Source: DASSLY01 sp035689185
GTDB taxonomy: Bacteria; Actinomycetota; Actinomycetes; Actinomycetales; Dermatophilaceae
DNA length: 61,401 nucleotides
Direction: 5' to 3'
Assembly (NCBI GenBank): GCA_035689185.1
Contig: DASSLY010000097.1
Span: forward strand, 1-61,401
Part shown: positions 1 to 8,437 of the stretch, piece by piece
Numbering within the stretch: position 1 is the first letter of the stretch
How the letters are laid out: each line of letters starts with the position of its first letter
Program-made: the position numbers and the translations under genes
Notes under the pieces: generated by a model
What the model was told of the DNA's origin: nothing
What the model saw: only the letters and a program-made list of their open reading frames with translations
Database searches by the model: none

Positions 1-147
1 GAGGGCCCGACCCTGAAGCGGTTCCGGCCGCGGGCCCAGGGTCGCGCGTTCCGCGTCCGCAAGCGCACCAGCCACATCACCGTGGTCGTCGCGCAGCGTC
101 CCGAGGACGCGAAGAAGACCACGAGCACGAAGAGGAGGACCCGATAG
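1..147 (+). CDS. rplV: 50S ribosomal protein L22, C-terminal part
   Basis: The window opens inside this gene; 48 codons and a TAG stop remain. The residues RPRAQGRAFRVRKRTSHITV are the L22 C-terminal beta-hairpin, which in the ribosome reaches into the peptide exit tunnel. It is followed by a short Lys/Arg/Thr-rich tail. The stop overlaps the rpsC start by one base (the G of TAG is the G of GTG), as expected for translational coupling inside the S10 operon. Confidence 0.95.
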   Translation, partial: EGPTLKRFRPRAQGRAFRVRKRTSHITVVVAQRPEDAKKTTSTKRRTR

Positions 148-920
148 TGGGCCAGAAGGTCAACCCGCACGGGTTCCGCCTGGGCATCTCGACGGACCAC
201 AAGTCCCGTTGGTTCGCCGACTCCACGAAGGAGGGCCAGCGCTACTCCGACTACGTCAAGGAGGACGTCGAGATCCGACGTCTCATGACGAAGGGCATGG
301 AGCGCGCCGGCATCAGCCGCGTGGAGATCGAGCGCACCCGTGACCGGGTCCGCGTCGACATCCACACCGCCCGCCCGGGCATCGTCATCGGCCGCCGTGG
401 CGCCGAGGCGGACCGGATCCGCGGCGAGCTGGAGAAGCTCACCGGCAAGCAGGTGCAGCTGAACATCCTGGAGGTGAAGAACCCCGAGATCGACGCGCAG
501 CTGGTGGCCCAGGGCATCGCCGAGCAGCTGTCGGCACGGGTGAGCTTCCGCCGTGCCATGCGCAAGGGGATGCAGTCGGCTCTGCGTGCTGGTGCCAAGG
601 GCATCCGGGTGCAGTGCTCCGGGCGGCTCGGTGGGGCCGAGATGTCGCGCTCGGAGTTCTACCGTGAGGGCCGGGTCCCCCTGCACACGCTGCGGGCCAA
701 CATCGACTACGGCCTCTACGAGGCGAAGACCCCCTTCGGCCGGATCGGCGTCAAGGTCTGGATCTACAAGGGCGACATGACCGCGCGCGAACTTGCCCGG
801 GAGCAGGCCGCCGCGCCGAGCCGGGCTCCCCGAGGTCCGCGTCGCGAGGGCGCCGACCGCCCCGCCCGCGGCCTGCGCCGCGACGACGGCGGCAGCGGCA
901 GTGAAGGAGGGCAGGGCTGA
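147..920 (+). CDS. rpsC: 30S ribosomal protein S3
   Basis: The 257-residue protein starts MGQKVNPHGFRLG, the invariant S3 N-terminus, from a GTG. A KH RNA-binding domain lies at about residues 40-110, followed by the S3 C-terminal domain (RIGVKVWIYKG). The last 40 residues are rich in Arg, Gly and Ala, the kind of extension seen on actinobacterial S3. S3 sits at the mRNA entry site of the small subunit. It overlaps rplV and rplP by one base each, so the start is fixed by context. Confidence 0.97.
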   Translation: MGQKVNPHGFRLGISTDHKSRWFADSTKEGQRYSDYVKEDVEIRRLMTKGMERAGISRVEIERTRDRVRVDIHTARPGIVIGRRGAEADRIRGELEKLTGKQVQLNILEVKNPEIDAQLVAQGIAEQLSARVSFRRAMRKGMQSALRAGAKGIRVQCSGRLGGAEMSRSEFYREGRVPLHTLRANIDYGLYEAKTPFGRIGVKVWIYKGDMTARELAREQAAAPSRAPRGPRREGADRPARGLRRDDGGSGSEGGQG

Positions 921-1339
921 TGCTCATCCCACGACGGGTCAGGCACCGCAAGCAACACCACCCCGGGCGCTCCGGCGCCAGCAAGGGCGGCACCAGGATC
1001 GCCTTCGGCGACTACGGCATCCAGGCGCTGGAGCCGGCCTACCTGACCAACCGGCAGATCGAGTCCGCCCGTATCGCGATGACGCGCTACATCAAGCGTG
1101 GCGGCAAGGTGTGGATCACCATCTACCCGGACCGGCCGATCACCAAGAAGCCGGCCGAGACCCGGATGGGCTCGGGCAAGGGCTCGCCGGAGTGGTGGAT
1201 CGCCAACATCAAGCCCGGCCGCATCATGTTCGAGCTGTCCGGTGTCACCGAGGAGGTCGCGCGCGAGGCGCTGCGGCTGGCGATGCACAAGCTGCCGATG
1301 AAGTGCAAGTTCGTCGCTCGCGAAGGTGGTGACATCTGA
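920..1339 (+). CDS. rplP: 50S ribosomal protein L16
   Basis: The 139-residue protein has the L16 signature RMGSGKGSPEWWIA in its second half and the basic N-terminus MLIPRRVRHRKQHH. L16 helps shape the A-site region of the large subunit. The start ATG uses the last A of the rpsC TGA, and its own stop overlaps the rpmC start the same way, so the three genes are translationally coupled. Confidence 0.97.
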   Translation: MLIPRRVRHRKQHHPGRSGASKGGTRIAFGDYGIQALEPAYLTNRQIESARIAMTRYIKRGGKVWITIYPDRPITKKPAETRMGSGKGSPEWWIANIKPGRIMFELSGVTEEVAREALRLAMHKLPMKCKFVAREGGDI

Positions 1340-1638
1340 TGCCTGTCGGTTCCAAGGACCTGGCCCCGGACCAGCTGCGCGGCTTCGACGAGGACCGGCT
1401 GCTGGACGAGCTGAAGAAGGCCAAGGAGGAGCTGTTCAACCTGCGTTTCCAGTCGGCCACCGGGCAGCTGGAGAACCACGGCCGGCTGCGCGCGGTAAAG
1501 AAGGACATCGCCCGCATCTACACCGAGATGCGCGAGCGCGAGCTGGGCATCGGTGCGCCGCCCGCCAGGACGGTGGCGGCTGACAGCGCTACCGGGACCG
1601 CCGCCGACACCAGGGACGAGAAGGCGAAGAAGCAATGA
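1339..1638 (+). CDS. rpmC: 50S ribosomal protein L29
   Basis: This 99-residue protein carries the L29 helical hairpin (LLDELKKAKEELFNLRFQSATGQLENHGRLR, about residues 23-55) that binds near the exit tunnel. L29 is usually 60-80 residues; the excess is a low-complexity Ala/Thr/Asp/Lys tail after residue 75. It overlaps rpsQ by four bases (ATGA). Confidence 0.95.
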   Translation: MPVGSKDLAPDQLRGFDEDRLLDELKKAKEELFNLRFQSATGQLENHGRLRAVKKDIARIYTEMRERELGIGAPPARTVAADSATGTAADTRDEKAKKQ

Positions 1639-1922
1639 GCGAGCAGAGCACCGCGACGGAGCCCACCACGGAGCGCCGCTACCGCAAGACCCGGCAGGGG
1701 TATGTGGTCAGCGACAAGATGGACAAGACCGTGGTCGTGGAGATCGAGGACCGGGTCAAGCACGCGCTGTACGGCAAGGTCATCCGCCGCACCAGCAAGG
1801 TGAAGGCCCACGACGAGCGCAACGACTGTGGCGTCGGCGACCGGGTCCTGATCATGGAGACCCGGCCGCTGTCGGCCACCAAGCACTGGCGTGTCGTGGA
1901 GATCCTCGAGCGCGCGAAGTAG
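1635..1922 (+). CDS. rpsQ: 30S ribosomal protein S17
   Basis: The 95-residue protein has the S17 OB-fold core (GYVVSDKMDKTVVVEIEDRV, then HDERNDCGVGDRV and the C-terminal RPLSATKHWRVVEI). A 15-residue Thr/Glu-rich N-terminal extension precedes the core. It overlaps the rpmC stop by four bases. It is the last gene of the S10 operon; a 130-base gap with a hairpin separates it from rplN. Confidence 0.96.
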   Translation: MSEQSTATEPTTERRYRKTRQGYVVSDKMDKTVVVEIEDRVKHALYGKVIRRTSKVKAHDERNDCGVGDRVLIMETRPLSATKHWRVVEILERAK

Positions 1923-1968
1923 TCACCACCCCGGTATGCCGCACGCGGCGTTCGCGGGGACCGTATGA

Positions 1969-1985
1969 GGCCGGCCCTGCCGGCC
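1969..1985 (+). terminator. GC-rich hairpin at the S10/spc operon boundary
   Basis: A perfect 7-bp stem GGCCGGC / GCCGGCC with a 3-base loop lies in the 130-base gap between rpsQ and rplN. There is no T-run after it, so it may be only a partial terminator or attenuator. The position matches the known S10/spc operon division. Confidence 0.4.
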
Positions 1986-2052
1986 AGAAGCACACCGACC
2001 CGTTCCGCCAGGCTCGAGAGCCGAGAACCGGCGCGACGACAGGAGAGAAGCA

Positions 2053-2421
2053 GTGATCCAGCAGGAGTCGCGACTGCGAGTCGCCGACAACACCGGTGCC
2101 AAGGAGATCTTGTGCATCCGGGTGCTCGGAGGCTCGGGTCGTCGCTACGCCGGCATCGGCGACGTCATCGTCGCCACCGTCAAGGACGCCATCCCGGGCG
2201 GCAACGTCAAGAAGGGTGACGTCGTCAAGGCTGTCGTCGTCCGCACGGCCAAGGAGCGCCGGCGTCCGGACGGTTCGTACATCAAGTTCGACGAGAACGC
2301 CGCGGTGATCCTGCGGGCCGACGGCGACCCGCGGGGCACCCGCATCTTCGGCCCCGTGGGCCGCGAGCTGCGGGACAAGCGGTTCATGAAGATCATCTCG
2401 CTGGCCCCGGAGGTGCTGTGA
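2053..2421 (+). CDS. rplN: 50S ribosomal protein L14
   Basis: The 122-residue protein is a standard-length L14, beginning MIQQESRLRVADNTGAKE and containing the family stretch RRPDGSYIKFDENAAV. L14 contacts 16S rRNA at the intersubunit bridge. The GTG start is preceded by AGGAGAGAAGCA, a good ribosome binding site. It is the first gene of the spc operon. Confidence 0.97.
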   Translation: MIQQESRLRVADNTGAKEILCIRVLGGSGRRYAGIGDVIVATVKDAIPGGNVKKGDVVKAVVVRTAKERRRPDGSYIKFDENAAVILRADGDPRGTRIFGPVGRELRDKRFMKIISLAPEVL

Positions 2422-2422
2422 C

Positions 2423-2809
2423 ATGAGCGAGCAGAAGACCCGGCAGAAGATGAGGATCAAGAAGGGCGACCTGGTGCAGGTCATCAGCGGGCGCGCGCAG
2501 AAGAACGGCGGCGACCGGGGCAAGCAGGGCAAGGTCATCCAGGTCTACCCCGAGACCGGCCGGGTGCTGGTCGAGGGGATCAACCGGATCACCAAGCACA
2601 CCAAGGTCGGCCAGACCAGCCGTGGCACCCGCACCGGCGGCATCGTGACCCAGGAGGCGCCGATCCACGTGAGCAACGTGATGGTCGTCGACCCGGAGAC
2701 CAAGAAGCCGACCCGCATCCGCACCCGCGTCGACTACGTCGAGCGCGACGGCCGGCAGAAGGCGGTCCGTACGCGCGTCGCCGTCCGCTCCGGGAAGGAC
2801 CTGCCATGA
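2423..2809 (+). CDS. rplX: 50S ribosomal protein L24
   Basis: The 128-residue protein has the KOW motif near its N-terminus (MRIKKGDLVQVISGR ... GKQGKVIQV) and the L24 stretch GGIVTQEAPIHVSNVMVVDP. L24 is an early assembly protein. It is somewhat longer than the usual ~105 residues, with a short N-terminal extension and a basic C-terminal tail. It starts one base after the rplN stop and overlaps rplE by four bases. Confidence 0.95.
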   Translation: MSEQKTRQKMRIKKGDLVQVISGRAQKNGGDRGKQGKVIQVYPETGRVLVEGINRITKHTKVGQTSRGTRTGGIVTQEAPIHVSNVMVVDPETKKPTRIRTRVDYVERDGRQKAVRTRVAVRSGKDLP

Positions 2810-3402
2810 CCGCCACCGCCTCCGAGCAGACCACCCGCTCCACGTCGCCGGCTCGCCAGGCCCCCCGGTTGAAGCAGCGGTATGCGGAGCAGATCAAGCC
2901 CGCGCTGCAGCGGGAGTTCGCGCATGGCAACGTCATGCAGGTACCCAGGGTCACCAAGGTGATCGTGAACATGGGTGTCGGCGAGGCCGCCCGGGACTCC
3001 AAGCTGATCGAGGGCGCCGTCCGCGACCTGTCCGCGATCACCGGGCAGAAGCCGGTCGTCACCCGGGCCCGCAAGTCGATCGCCCAGTTCAAGCTGCGCG
3101 AGGGGATGCCCATCGGTGCGCACGCGACGCTGCGTGGAGACCGGATGTGGGAGTTCCTCGACCGGCTGGTCTCCGTGGCGCTACCGCGCATCCGCGACTT
3201 CCGCGGGCTCTCGCCCAAGCAGTTCGACGGGCGTGGCAACTACACGTTCGGCCTCAACGAGCAGTCGATGTTCCACGAGATCGACCAGGACAAGATCGAC
3301 CGGGTTCGCGGGATGGACATCACGGTCGTTACCACCGCGTCCAACGACGACGAGGGTCGCGCGCTGCTGCGCCACCTCGGCTTCCCGTTCAAGGAGAACT
3401 GA
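2806..3402 (+). CDS. rplE: 50S ribosomal protein L5
   Basis: The 198-residue protein shows typical L5 blocks: VPRVTKVIVNMGVGEA, GQKPVVTRARKSIAQFKLREGMPIG, and the C-terminal MDITVVTTASNDDEGRALLRHLGFPF. L5 binds 5S rRNA and the P-site tRNA. A 25-residue Thr/Ser/Ala-rich segment precedes the conserved core. The ATG overlaps the rplX stop (ATGA). Confidence 0.97.
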   Translation: MTATASEQTTRSTSPARQAPRLKQRYAEQIKPALQREFAHGNVMQVPRVTKVIVNMGVGEAARDSKLIEGAVRDLSAITGQKPVVTRARKSIAQFKLREGMPIGAHATLRGDRMWEFLDRLVSVALPRIRDFRGLSPKQFDGRGNYTFGLNEQSMFHEIDQDKIDRVRGMDITVVTTASNDDEGRALLRHLGFPFKEN

Positions 3403-3404
3403 CG

Positions 3405-3590
3405 ATGGCCAAGACGGCGCTGATCAACAAGGCGAACGCGAAGCCGAAGTTCAAGGTCCGCGGGTACACCCGCTGCCAGCGTTGCGGCCGGCCGCACTCG
3501 GTCTACCGCAAGTTCGGCCTGTGCCGGGTCTGCCTTCGCGAGATGGCCCACCGGGGCGAGCTGCCCGGCGTCACCAAGTCCAGCTGGTAG
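3405..3590 (+). CDS. rpsN: 30S ribosomal protein S14, zinc-binding (type Z)
   Basis: The 61-residue protein MAKTALINKANAKPKFKV... is the short S14 form. It has two CxxC pairs (C24-x2-C27 and C40-x2-C43) that bind zinc. The exact 61-residue length and the start two bases after the rplE stop fix the start. A paralogous zinc-free S14 may exist elsewhere in the genome, as in many actinobacteria, but is not in this window. Confidence 0.95.
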   Translation: MAKTALINKANAKPKFKVRGYTRCQRCGRPHSVYRKFGLCRVCLREMAHRGELPGVTKSSW

Positions 3591-3686
3591 CCCCACGCCA
3601 GCCGACCGTCATACATCCCACTTGCGTACGGACATCGCAGGTCCAGCCCGGCTGGAAACCGCGGTGAGAAAGGGCAGACCAGCCCA

Positions 3687-4085
3687 ATGACCATGACTGA
3701 CCCGATTGCGGACATGCTGACCCGCGTCCGGAACGCCAACTCGGCGCACCACGACGTCGTGTCCATGCCGTTCTCGAAGCTGAAGTCGCACATCGCGGAG
3801 ATCCTGCAAGCCGAGGGCTACATCGCCAGCTGGCGGGTGGAGGACGCCGAGGTGGGCAAGACGCTGACCATCGACCTGAAGTACGGGCCGAACCGGGAGC
3901 GCTCCATCGCCGGGGTGCGCCGGGTGTCCAAGCCCGGACTTCGCGTCTACGCCAAGTCCACCAACCTGCCTCGGGTGCTCGGTGGCCTCGGCGTGGCGAT
4001 CATCTCCACCTCCTCCGGTCTGCTGACCGACCGGCAGGCGGCGGCCAAGGGTGTGGGCGGGGAAGTCCTCGCCTACGTCTGGTAG
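3687..4085 (+). CDS. rpsH: 30S ribosomal protein S8
   Basis: The 132-residue protein begins MTMTDPIADMLTRVRNAN and ends with ATSSGLLTDRQA-type S8 residues (STSSGLLTDRQAAAKGVGGEVLAYVW). S8 organises the central domain of 16S rRNA and in other bacteria represses the spc operon. The 96-base gap after rpsN is the longest between rplN and rplO; GAGAAAGG lies about 14 bases upstream of the start. Confidence 0.97.
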   Translation: MTMTDPIADMLTRVRNANSAHHDVVSMPFSKLKSHIAEILQAEGYIASWRVEDAEVGKTLTIDLKYGPNRERSIAGVRRVSKPGLRVYAKSTNLPRVLGGLGVAIISTSSGLLTDRQAAAKGVGGEVLAYVW

Positions 4086-4096
4086 GGGAGGAAGAC

Positions 4097-4636
4097 ATGT
4101 CGCGTATCGGACGACTCCCGATCACCCTTCCCTCCGGCGTGGACGTCACCATCGACGGCCAGTCCGTGACGGTGAAGGGCCCCAAGGGGCAGCTCAACCA
4201 CGTCGTGGCGCAGCCCATCAGCGTCGGCAAGGCCGAGGACGGCTCGTTGTCGGTGACCCGGCCCAACGATGAGCGCGAGTCGCGCTCGCTGCACGGGCTG
4301 ACTCGCACGCTCATCAACAACATGGTCGTCGGCGTCACCCAGGGCTACGAGAAGAAGCTGGAGATCTACGGGACCGGCTACCGCGTGGTGAACAAGGCTG
4401 GTGCGCTGGAGTTCGCGTTGGGCTTCAGCCACCCGGTCACCGTGACTCCGCCGGAGGGCATCGCCTTCGCCGTGGAGGCTCCGACCCGCTTCTCGGTGCA
4501 AGGCATCGACAAGCAGCTGGTTGGCGAGGTTGCCGCGAACATTCGCAAACTGCGCAAGCCCGACCCCTACAAGGGCAAGGGCGTGCGCTACGCCGGCGAG
4601 CAGATCCGCCGCAAGGTCGGAAAGGCTGGGAAGTAA
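4097..4636 (+). CDS. rplF: 50S ribosomal protein L6
   Basis: The 179-residue protein begins MSRIGRLPITLPSGV. It has the two-fold repeated L6 domain and the C-terminal signature RKPDPYKGKGVRYAGEQIRRK. L6 lies near the sarcin-ricin loop and the factor-binding site. GGGAGGAAG upstream of the ATG is a strong ribosome binding site. Confidence 0.98.
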   Translation: MSRIGRLPITLPSGVDVTIDGQSVTVKGPKGQLNHVVAQPISVGKAEDGSLSVTRPNDERESRSLHGLTRTLINNMVVGVTQGYEKKLEIYGTGYRVVNKAGALEFALGFSHPVTVTPPEGIAFAVEAPTRFSVQGIDKQLVGEVAANIRKLRKPDPYKGKGVRYAGEQIRRKVGKAGK

Positions 4637-4639
4637 GCC

Positions 4640-5014
4640 ATGGCGCTCATCGTGAAGCGCGGCCGGAGCAAGAGCGCCGCCCGCGTACGCCGCCACACCC
4701 GGGTCCGCAAGAAGGTGGTCGGCAGCGCTGTCCGGCCGCGGCTGGTGGTGACAAGGTCGACCCGGCACGTCTTCGTGCAGGTCGTCGACGACACCGTCGG
4801 CAAGACCCTCGCCTCCGCCTCCACCATGGAGGCGGACCTGCGCGCGCTGGCGGGAGACAAGACCGACAAGGCGAAGCGGGTCGGCCAGCTGGTCGCGGCC
4901 CGGGCCAAGCAGGCCGGGGTTGAGGCAGTCGTCTTCGACCGGGCGGGCAACAAGTACCACGGCCGGGTGGCCGCGGTCGCCGACGGCGCCCGCGAGGCAG
5001 GGCTGTCGCTGTGA
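4640..5014 (+). CDS. rplR: 50S ribosomal protein L18
   Basis: The 124-residue protein has the basic N-terminus (RGRSKSAARVRRHTRVRKKV) and the 5S-rRNA-binding core (RPRLVVTRSTRHVFVQVVDD ... VVFDRAGNKYHGRVAAVADGAREAGL). It starts three bases after the rplF stop. It is a typical actinobacterial length. Confidence 0.97.
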   Translation: MALIVKRGRSKSAARVRRHTRVRKKVVGSAVRPRLVVTRSTRHVFVQVVDDTVGKTLASASTMEADLRALAGDKTDKAKRVGQLVAARAKQAGVEAVVFDRAGNKYHGRVAAVADGAREAGLSL

Positions 5015-5069
5015 TGGCGAGGACCGGGATGCCGCCCGCACGCACGAACCAAGAGATGAGGAATTTCTG

Positions 5070-5720
5070 ATGCCTGGACCTCAGCGCCGAGGCGCCGGTG
5101 TCGGCGCCGGCGGCTCGACCGATTCCGGTCGCGGTGACCGCCGCGACGGCGGCAGCGGCCGCCGCGGCGAGCGTGACAACCGCCGCGGTGACGCGGGCGA
5201 GAAGAGCGCCTATCTGGAGCGCGTGGTGACGATCAACCGCGTCTCCAAGGTGGTCAGTGGTGGCCGCCGGTTCAGCTTCACCGCCCTGGTCGTCGTCGGC
5301 GACGGCGACGGCACTGTCGGTGTCGGCTACGGCAAGGCCAAGGAGGTGCCGGCGGCGATCGCCAAGGGCATCGAGGAGGCTAAGAAGGCCTTCTTCAAGG
5401 TGCCGAGAATCCAGGGCAGCATCCCTCACCCGGTGCAGGGCGAGGCCGCTGCCGGGGTGGTGCTGCTGCGCCCGGCCGCCCCGGGCACCGGCGTCATCGC
5501 CGGCGGGCCGGTCCGGGCCGTGCTGGAGTGCGCCGGCATCCACGACGTGCTGTCGAAGTCCCTGGGTTCGGACAACGCGATCAACATCGTGCATGCGACC
5601 GTCGAGGCGCTGCACGGTCTGGAGCGCCCGGAGCAGGTCGCCGCTCGTCGCGGGAAGACGCTGGAAGAGGTGGCGCCAGCCGCCATGCTGCGGGCCCGTG
5701 CCGCCGGGATGGGTGCCTGA
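5070..5720 (+). CDS. rpsE: 30S ribosomal protein S5
   Basis: The 216-residue protein starts at the ATG at 5070 (MPGPQRRGAG...), with GATGAGGAAT upstream as the ribosome binding site. A 45-residue Gly/Arg/Asp-rich N-terminal extension comes first. It is followed by the S5 dsRBD-like domain (LERVVTINRVSKVVSGGRRF) and the GHMI-type C-terminal domain with GTGVIAGGPVRAVLE. S5 contributes to decoding accuracy. The reading frame is open for 50 codons upstream of this ATG, but that part runs into rplR and is not S5-like. Confidence 0.96.
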   Translation: MPGPQRRGAGVGAGGSTDSGRGDRRDGGSGRRGERDNRRGDAGEKSAYLERVVTINRVSKVVSGGRRFSFTALVVVGDGDGTVGVGYGKAKEVPAAIAKGIEEAKKAFFKVPRIQGSIPHPVQGEAAAGVVLLRPAAPGTGVIAGGPVRAVLECAGIHDVLSKSLGSDNAINIVHATVEALHGLERPEQVAARRGKTLEEVAPAAMLRARAAGMGA

Positions 5721-5902
5721 TGCCTCGGCTGAAGGTCACCCAGACCCGCTCGCGGATCGGCGGTAAGCGCAACCAGCGGGAGACGCTGCGCACGCTGGGC
5801 CTGCGGCACATCGGCGACGTCGTCGTCAAGGAGGACCGCCCGGAGATCCGCGGCATGGTCGCGACGGTCACCCACCTGGTGAGCGTCGAGGAGGTGGAGT
5901 GA
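5720..5902 (+). CDS. rpmD: 50S ribosomal protein L30
   Basis: This 60-residue protein (MPRLKVTQTRSRIGGKRNQRE...) is full length for L30, with the family pattern LRTLGLRHIGDVVVKED. Its ATG shares the A of the rpsE stop (TGATG). It is one of the short genes that a length cut-off would miss. Confidence 0.96.
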   Translation: MPRLKVTQTRSRIGGKRNQRETLRTLGLRHIGDVVVKEDRPEIRGMVATVTHLVSVEEVE

Positions 5903-5903
5903 G

Positions 5904-6389
5904 ATGGCAGAGTCAACCAGCGAACGCAGCGACCGGCGCGACGGTCAGGCCGCGCTGAAGGTGCACCACCTGCGCCCGGCGCCGGGTGCCAAGACCGCCC
6001 GCACGCGGGTGGGGCGCGGCGAGGGCTCCAAGGGCAAGACGGCCGGCCGCGGGACCAAGGGCACGAAGGCCCGCCAGCGGGTGCCGGTCCGGTTCGAGGG
6101 TGGGCAGATGCCGCTGCACATGCGCTTGCCCAAGCTGCGCGGCTTCAAGAACCCGTTCCGGGTCGAGTACCAGGTGGTCAACCTCGACCGGTTGGCGTCG
6201 CTGTTCCCTGACGGCGGCGATGTCACCGTCGCGGACCTTGTCGCCAAGGGCGCGGTGCGCAAGAACCAGCCGGTGAAGGTGCTCGGCGACGGTGACCTGA
6301 CCGTCGCGGTCAACGTGTCGGCCGACAAGTTCTCCGGCGTCGCCAAGGAGAAGATCGAGGCTGCGGGCGGTACGGCCACCGAGGTGTAA
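5904..6389 (+). CDS. rplO: 50S ribosomal protein L15
   Basis: The 161-residue protein has the glycine-rich N-terminal half of L15 (RVGRGEGSKGKTAGRGTKGTKARQ, then FEGGQMPLHMRLPKLRGFKN) and the C-terminal AAGGTATEV. A 15-residue acidic start precedes the conserved part. It begins one base after the rpmD stop and is the last ribosomal gene before secY. Confidence 0.97.
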   Translation: MAESTSERSDRRDGQAALKVHHLRPAPGAKTARTRVGRGEGSKGKTAGRGTKGTKARQRVPVRFEGGQMPLHMRLPKLRGFKNPFRVEYQVVNLDRLASLFPDGGDVTVADLVAKGAVRKNQPVKVLGDGDLTVAVNVSADKFSGVAKEKIEAAGGTATEV

Positions 6390-6510
6390 GCCGGCCCGGC
6401 CGCCGGCCCGGGGTGTTATCGTCCGATGGGCTCGGCAGCCGGGCTGCGTCGTCGGTCCACCGCGACTCCCCGCACCCCCGCCATGACAGCCCGGGCCCCG
6501 AGGAGGAGCC
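6390..6510 (+). promoter_or_regulatory. rplO-secY intergenic region with GC hairpin
   Basis: The 121 bases hold a dense GGCC/CCGG palindromic cluster at 6390-6412, directly after the rplO stop, followed by TTATCG (6417-6422), a possible weak -10. This could give secY-adk-map some independent transcription. No clear -35 is visible. Confidence 0.25.
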
Positions 6511-7821
6511 GTGCTCACAGCATTCGTTCGGGCGTTCAAGACTCCCGACCTGCGGCGGAAGCTGCTGTTCACCATCGCGATGATGGCGTTGTTCCGGCTC
6601 GGCACGCACATCCCCACCCCCGGCATCAGCTACGTGCAGGTGCAGCGCTGCCAGCCTGCGCCGGGCGCCACCGGGGGCGTCCTCGGCCTGGCCAACCTGT
6701 TCTCCGGCGGGGCGCTGCTGCAACTGTCGGTGTTCGCGCTGGGGATCATGCCGTACATCACCGCGAGCATCATCATCCAGCTGCTCACCGTCGTGATTCC
6801 CCGGTTCGAGACCCTGAAGAAGGAGGGTCAGGCCGGCACCACGAAGCTCACCCAGTACACCCGATACCTCACCATCGGACTGGCCATCCTGCAGTCCTCC
6901 ACGTTGGTGACCTTCGCCCGGAACCCCAGCCAGCTGTTCGGGCAGAACTGCACGAGCATCATGCCCGACCAGAGTTTGCCGACGATCCTCATCATGGTGC
7001 TCACCATGACCGCCGGGACCGGGGTCATCATGTGGATGGGCGAGCTCATCACCGACCGCGGCGTCGGCAACGGCATGTCGCTGCTGATCTTCACCTCCAT
7101 CGTGGCATCGTTCCCTGGCTCGCTGTGGGCGATACACACCACGAGCGGGCGGTGGGACACCTTCGTGCTCGTGATCCTCATCGGGTTCCTCATCATCGGG
7201 CTGGTCGTCTTCGTCGAGCAGTCCCAGCGACGAATTCCGGTGCAGTACGCCAAGCGGATGATCGGGCGGCGGATGTATGGCGGCACGTCGACCTACATCC
7301 CGATCAAGGTGAACATGGCCGGGGTCATCCCGGTCATCTTCGCCAGCTCGTTGCTCGCGCTGCCGGCGCTGGTCGCGCAGTTCAACCGCAGCGCCACCAA
7401 CGTGCCGGGCTGGGTGACCTGGATCGAGCAGCACCTCACGCGCGGCGACCACCCCTACTACATGATCGCCTACATCGGGCTGATCATCTTCTTCACCTTC
7501 TTCTACGTCTCGATCACCTTCAACCCGATCGAGGTCGCCGACAACATGAAGAAGTACGGCGGCTTCATTCCCGGGATCCGCGCCGGCCGGCCGACCGCGG
7601 AGTACCTCGACTACGTCCTGACCCGGATCACCGTTCCGGGCGCGCTCTACCTGGGGCTCATCTCCCTGATCCCGCTGGTGGCCCTGGTCATGGTCGGCGC
7701 CAACCAGAACTTCCCGTTCGGCGGGACCTCGATCCTGATCATGGTCGGTGTCGGCCTGGAGACGGTGAAGCAGATCGAGTCCCAGCTCCAGCAGCGCCAC
7801 TACGAAGGGTTCCTCCGCTGA
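6511..7821 (+). CDS. secY: Preprotein translocase subunit SecY
   Basis: The 436-residue protein forms the protein-conducting channel of the Sec system in the cytoplasmic membrane. It starts MLTAFVRAFKTPDLRRKLLFT and shows about ten hydrophobic segments. Family motifs include LGIMPYITASIIIQLL (TM2), TSLYIPIKVN-like TSTYIPIKVNMAGVIPVIFASS (TM7) and NPIEVADNMKKYGGFIPGIRAG in the large cytoplasmic loop. The GTG start follows GAGGAGCC. It is the usual gene between rplO and adk. Confidence 0.98.
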   Translation: MLTAFVRAFKTPDLRRKLLFTIAMMALFRLGTHIPTPGISYVQVQRCQPAPGATGGVLGLANLFSGGALLQLSVFALGIMPYITASIIIQLLTVVIPRFETLKKEGQAGTTKLTQYTRYLTIGLAILQSSTLVTFARNPSQLFGQNCTSIMPDQSLPTILIMVLTMTAGTGVIMWMGELITDRGVGNGMSLLIFTSIVASFPGSLWAIHTTSGRWDTFVLVILIGFLIIGLVVFVEQSQRRIPVQYAKRMIGRRMYGGTSTYIPIKVNMAGVIPVIFASSLLALPALVAQFNRSATNVPGWVTWIEQHLTRGDHPYYMIAYIGLIIFFTFFYVSITFNPIEVADNMKKYGGFIPGIRAGRPTAEYLDYVLTRITVPGALYLGLISLIPLVALVMVGANQNFPFGGTSILIMVGVGLETVKQIESQLQQRHYEGFLR

Positions 7822-7873
7822 TGTCACCCCACGAAGTCGTTCGCTGCGCTGCCTACGTCGCGGGGGCCCTGGC

Positions 7874-8437
7874 ATGCGCCTGATCATCCTGGGCCCGCCC
7901 GGCGCCGGAAAGGGCACCCAGGCGAGCCGGGTCGCCGCGGCATACCGGGTCCCGGCCATCTCCACCGGCGACATCTTCCGAGCCAACATCAAGGGCGGCA
8001 CCGAGCTCGGCAAGCAGGTGCAGGGCATCGTCAGCTCCGGCGGCTACGTCCCGGACGAGCTGACCAACGCCCTGGTGCGGGACCGCCTCGCCCAGGCCGA
8101 CTGCGCTGGTGGCTTCCTGCTCGACGGGTACCCCCGGACCATGGCCCAGGTCCAGGAACTGGACGCGATGCTCGCTGAGCACGACCACCGCCTGGACGCC
8201 GCGATCGAGCTGACCGTGGACGTGGACGAGGTCGTCGCCCGGCTGCTGAACCGCGCCCGGATCGAGGGCCGCGTCGACGACACCGAGGAGGTCATCCGCA
8301 CCCGGCTCGCGGTGTACGCCCAGGAGACCGCCCCGCTGACCAGCTTGTATGCCGGTCGCGGCCTGCTGCGGCAAGTGGACGGCCTGGGCACCGTCGACGA
8401 GGTGACGGCCCGGGTGCAGGCGGCCCTGGCCGCGTGA
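7874..8437 (+). CDS. adk: Adenylate kinase
   Basis: The enzyme catalyses ATP + AMP to 2 ADP. The 187-residue protein has the P-loop GPPGAGKGTQ at residues 7-16, the AMP-binding stretch STGDIFRANI, and the DGYPRT motif. The LID region is the short form (RARIEGRVDDTEEVIRTRL), with no zinc cysteines. It overlaps map by four bases (GTGA). Confidence 0.97.
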   Translation: MRLIILGPPGAGKGTQASRVAAAYRVPAISTGDIFRANIKGGTELGKQVQGIVSSGGYVPDELTNALVRDRLAQADCAGGFLLDGYPRTMAQVQELDAMLAEHDHRLDAAIELTVDVDEVVARLLNRARIEGRVDDTEEVIRTRLAVYAQETAPLTSLYAGRGLLRQVDGLGTVDEVTARVQAALAA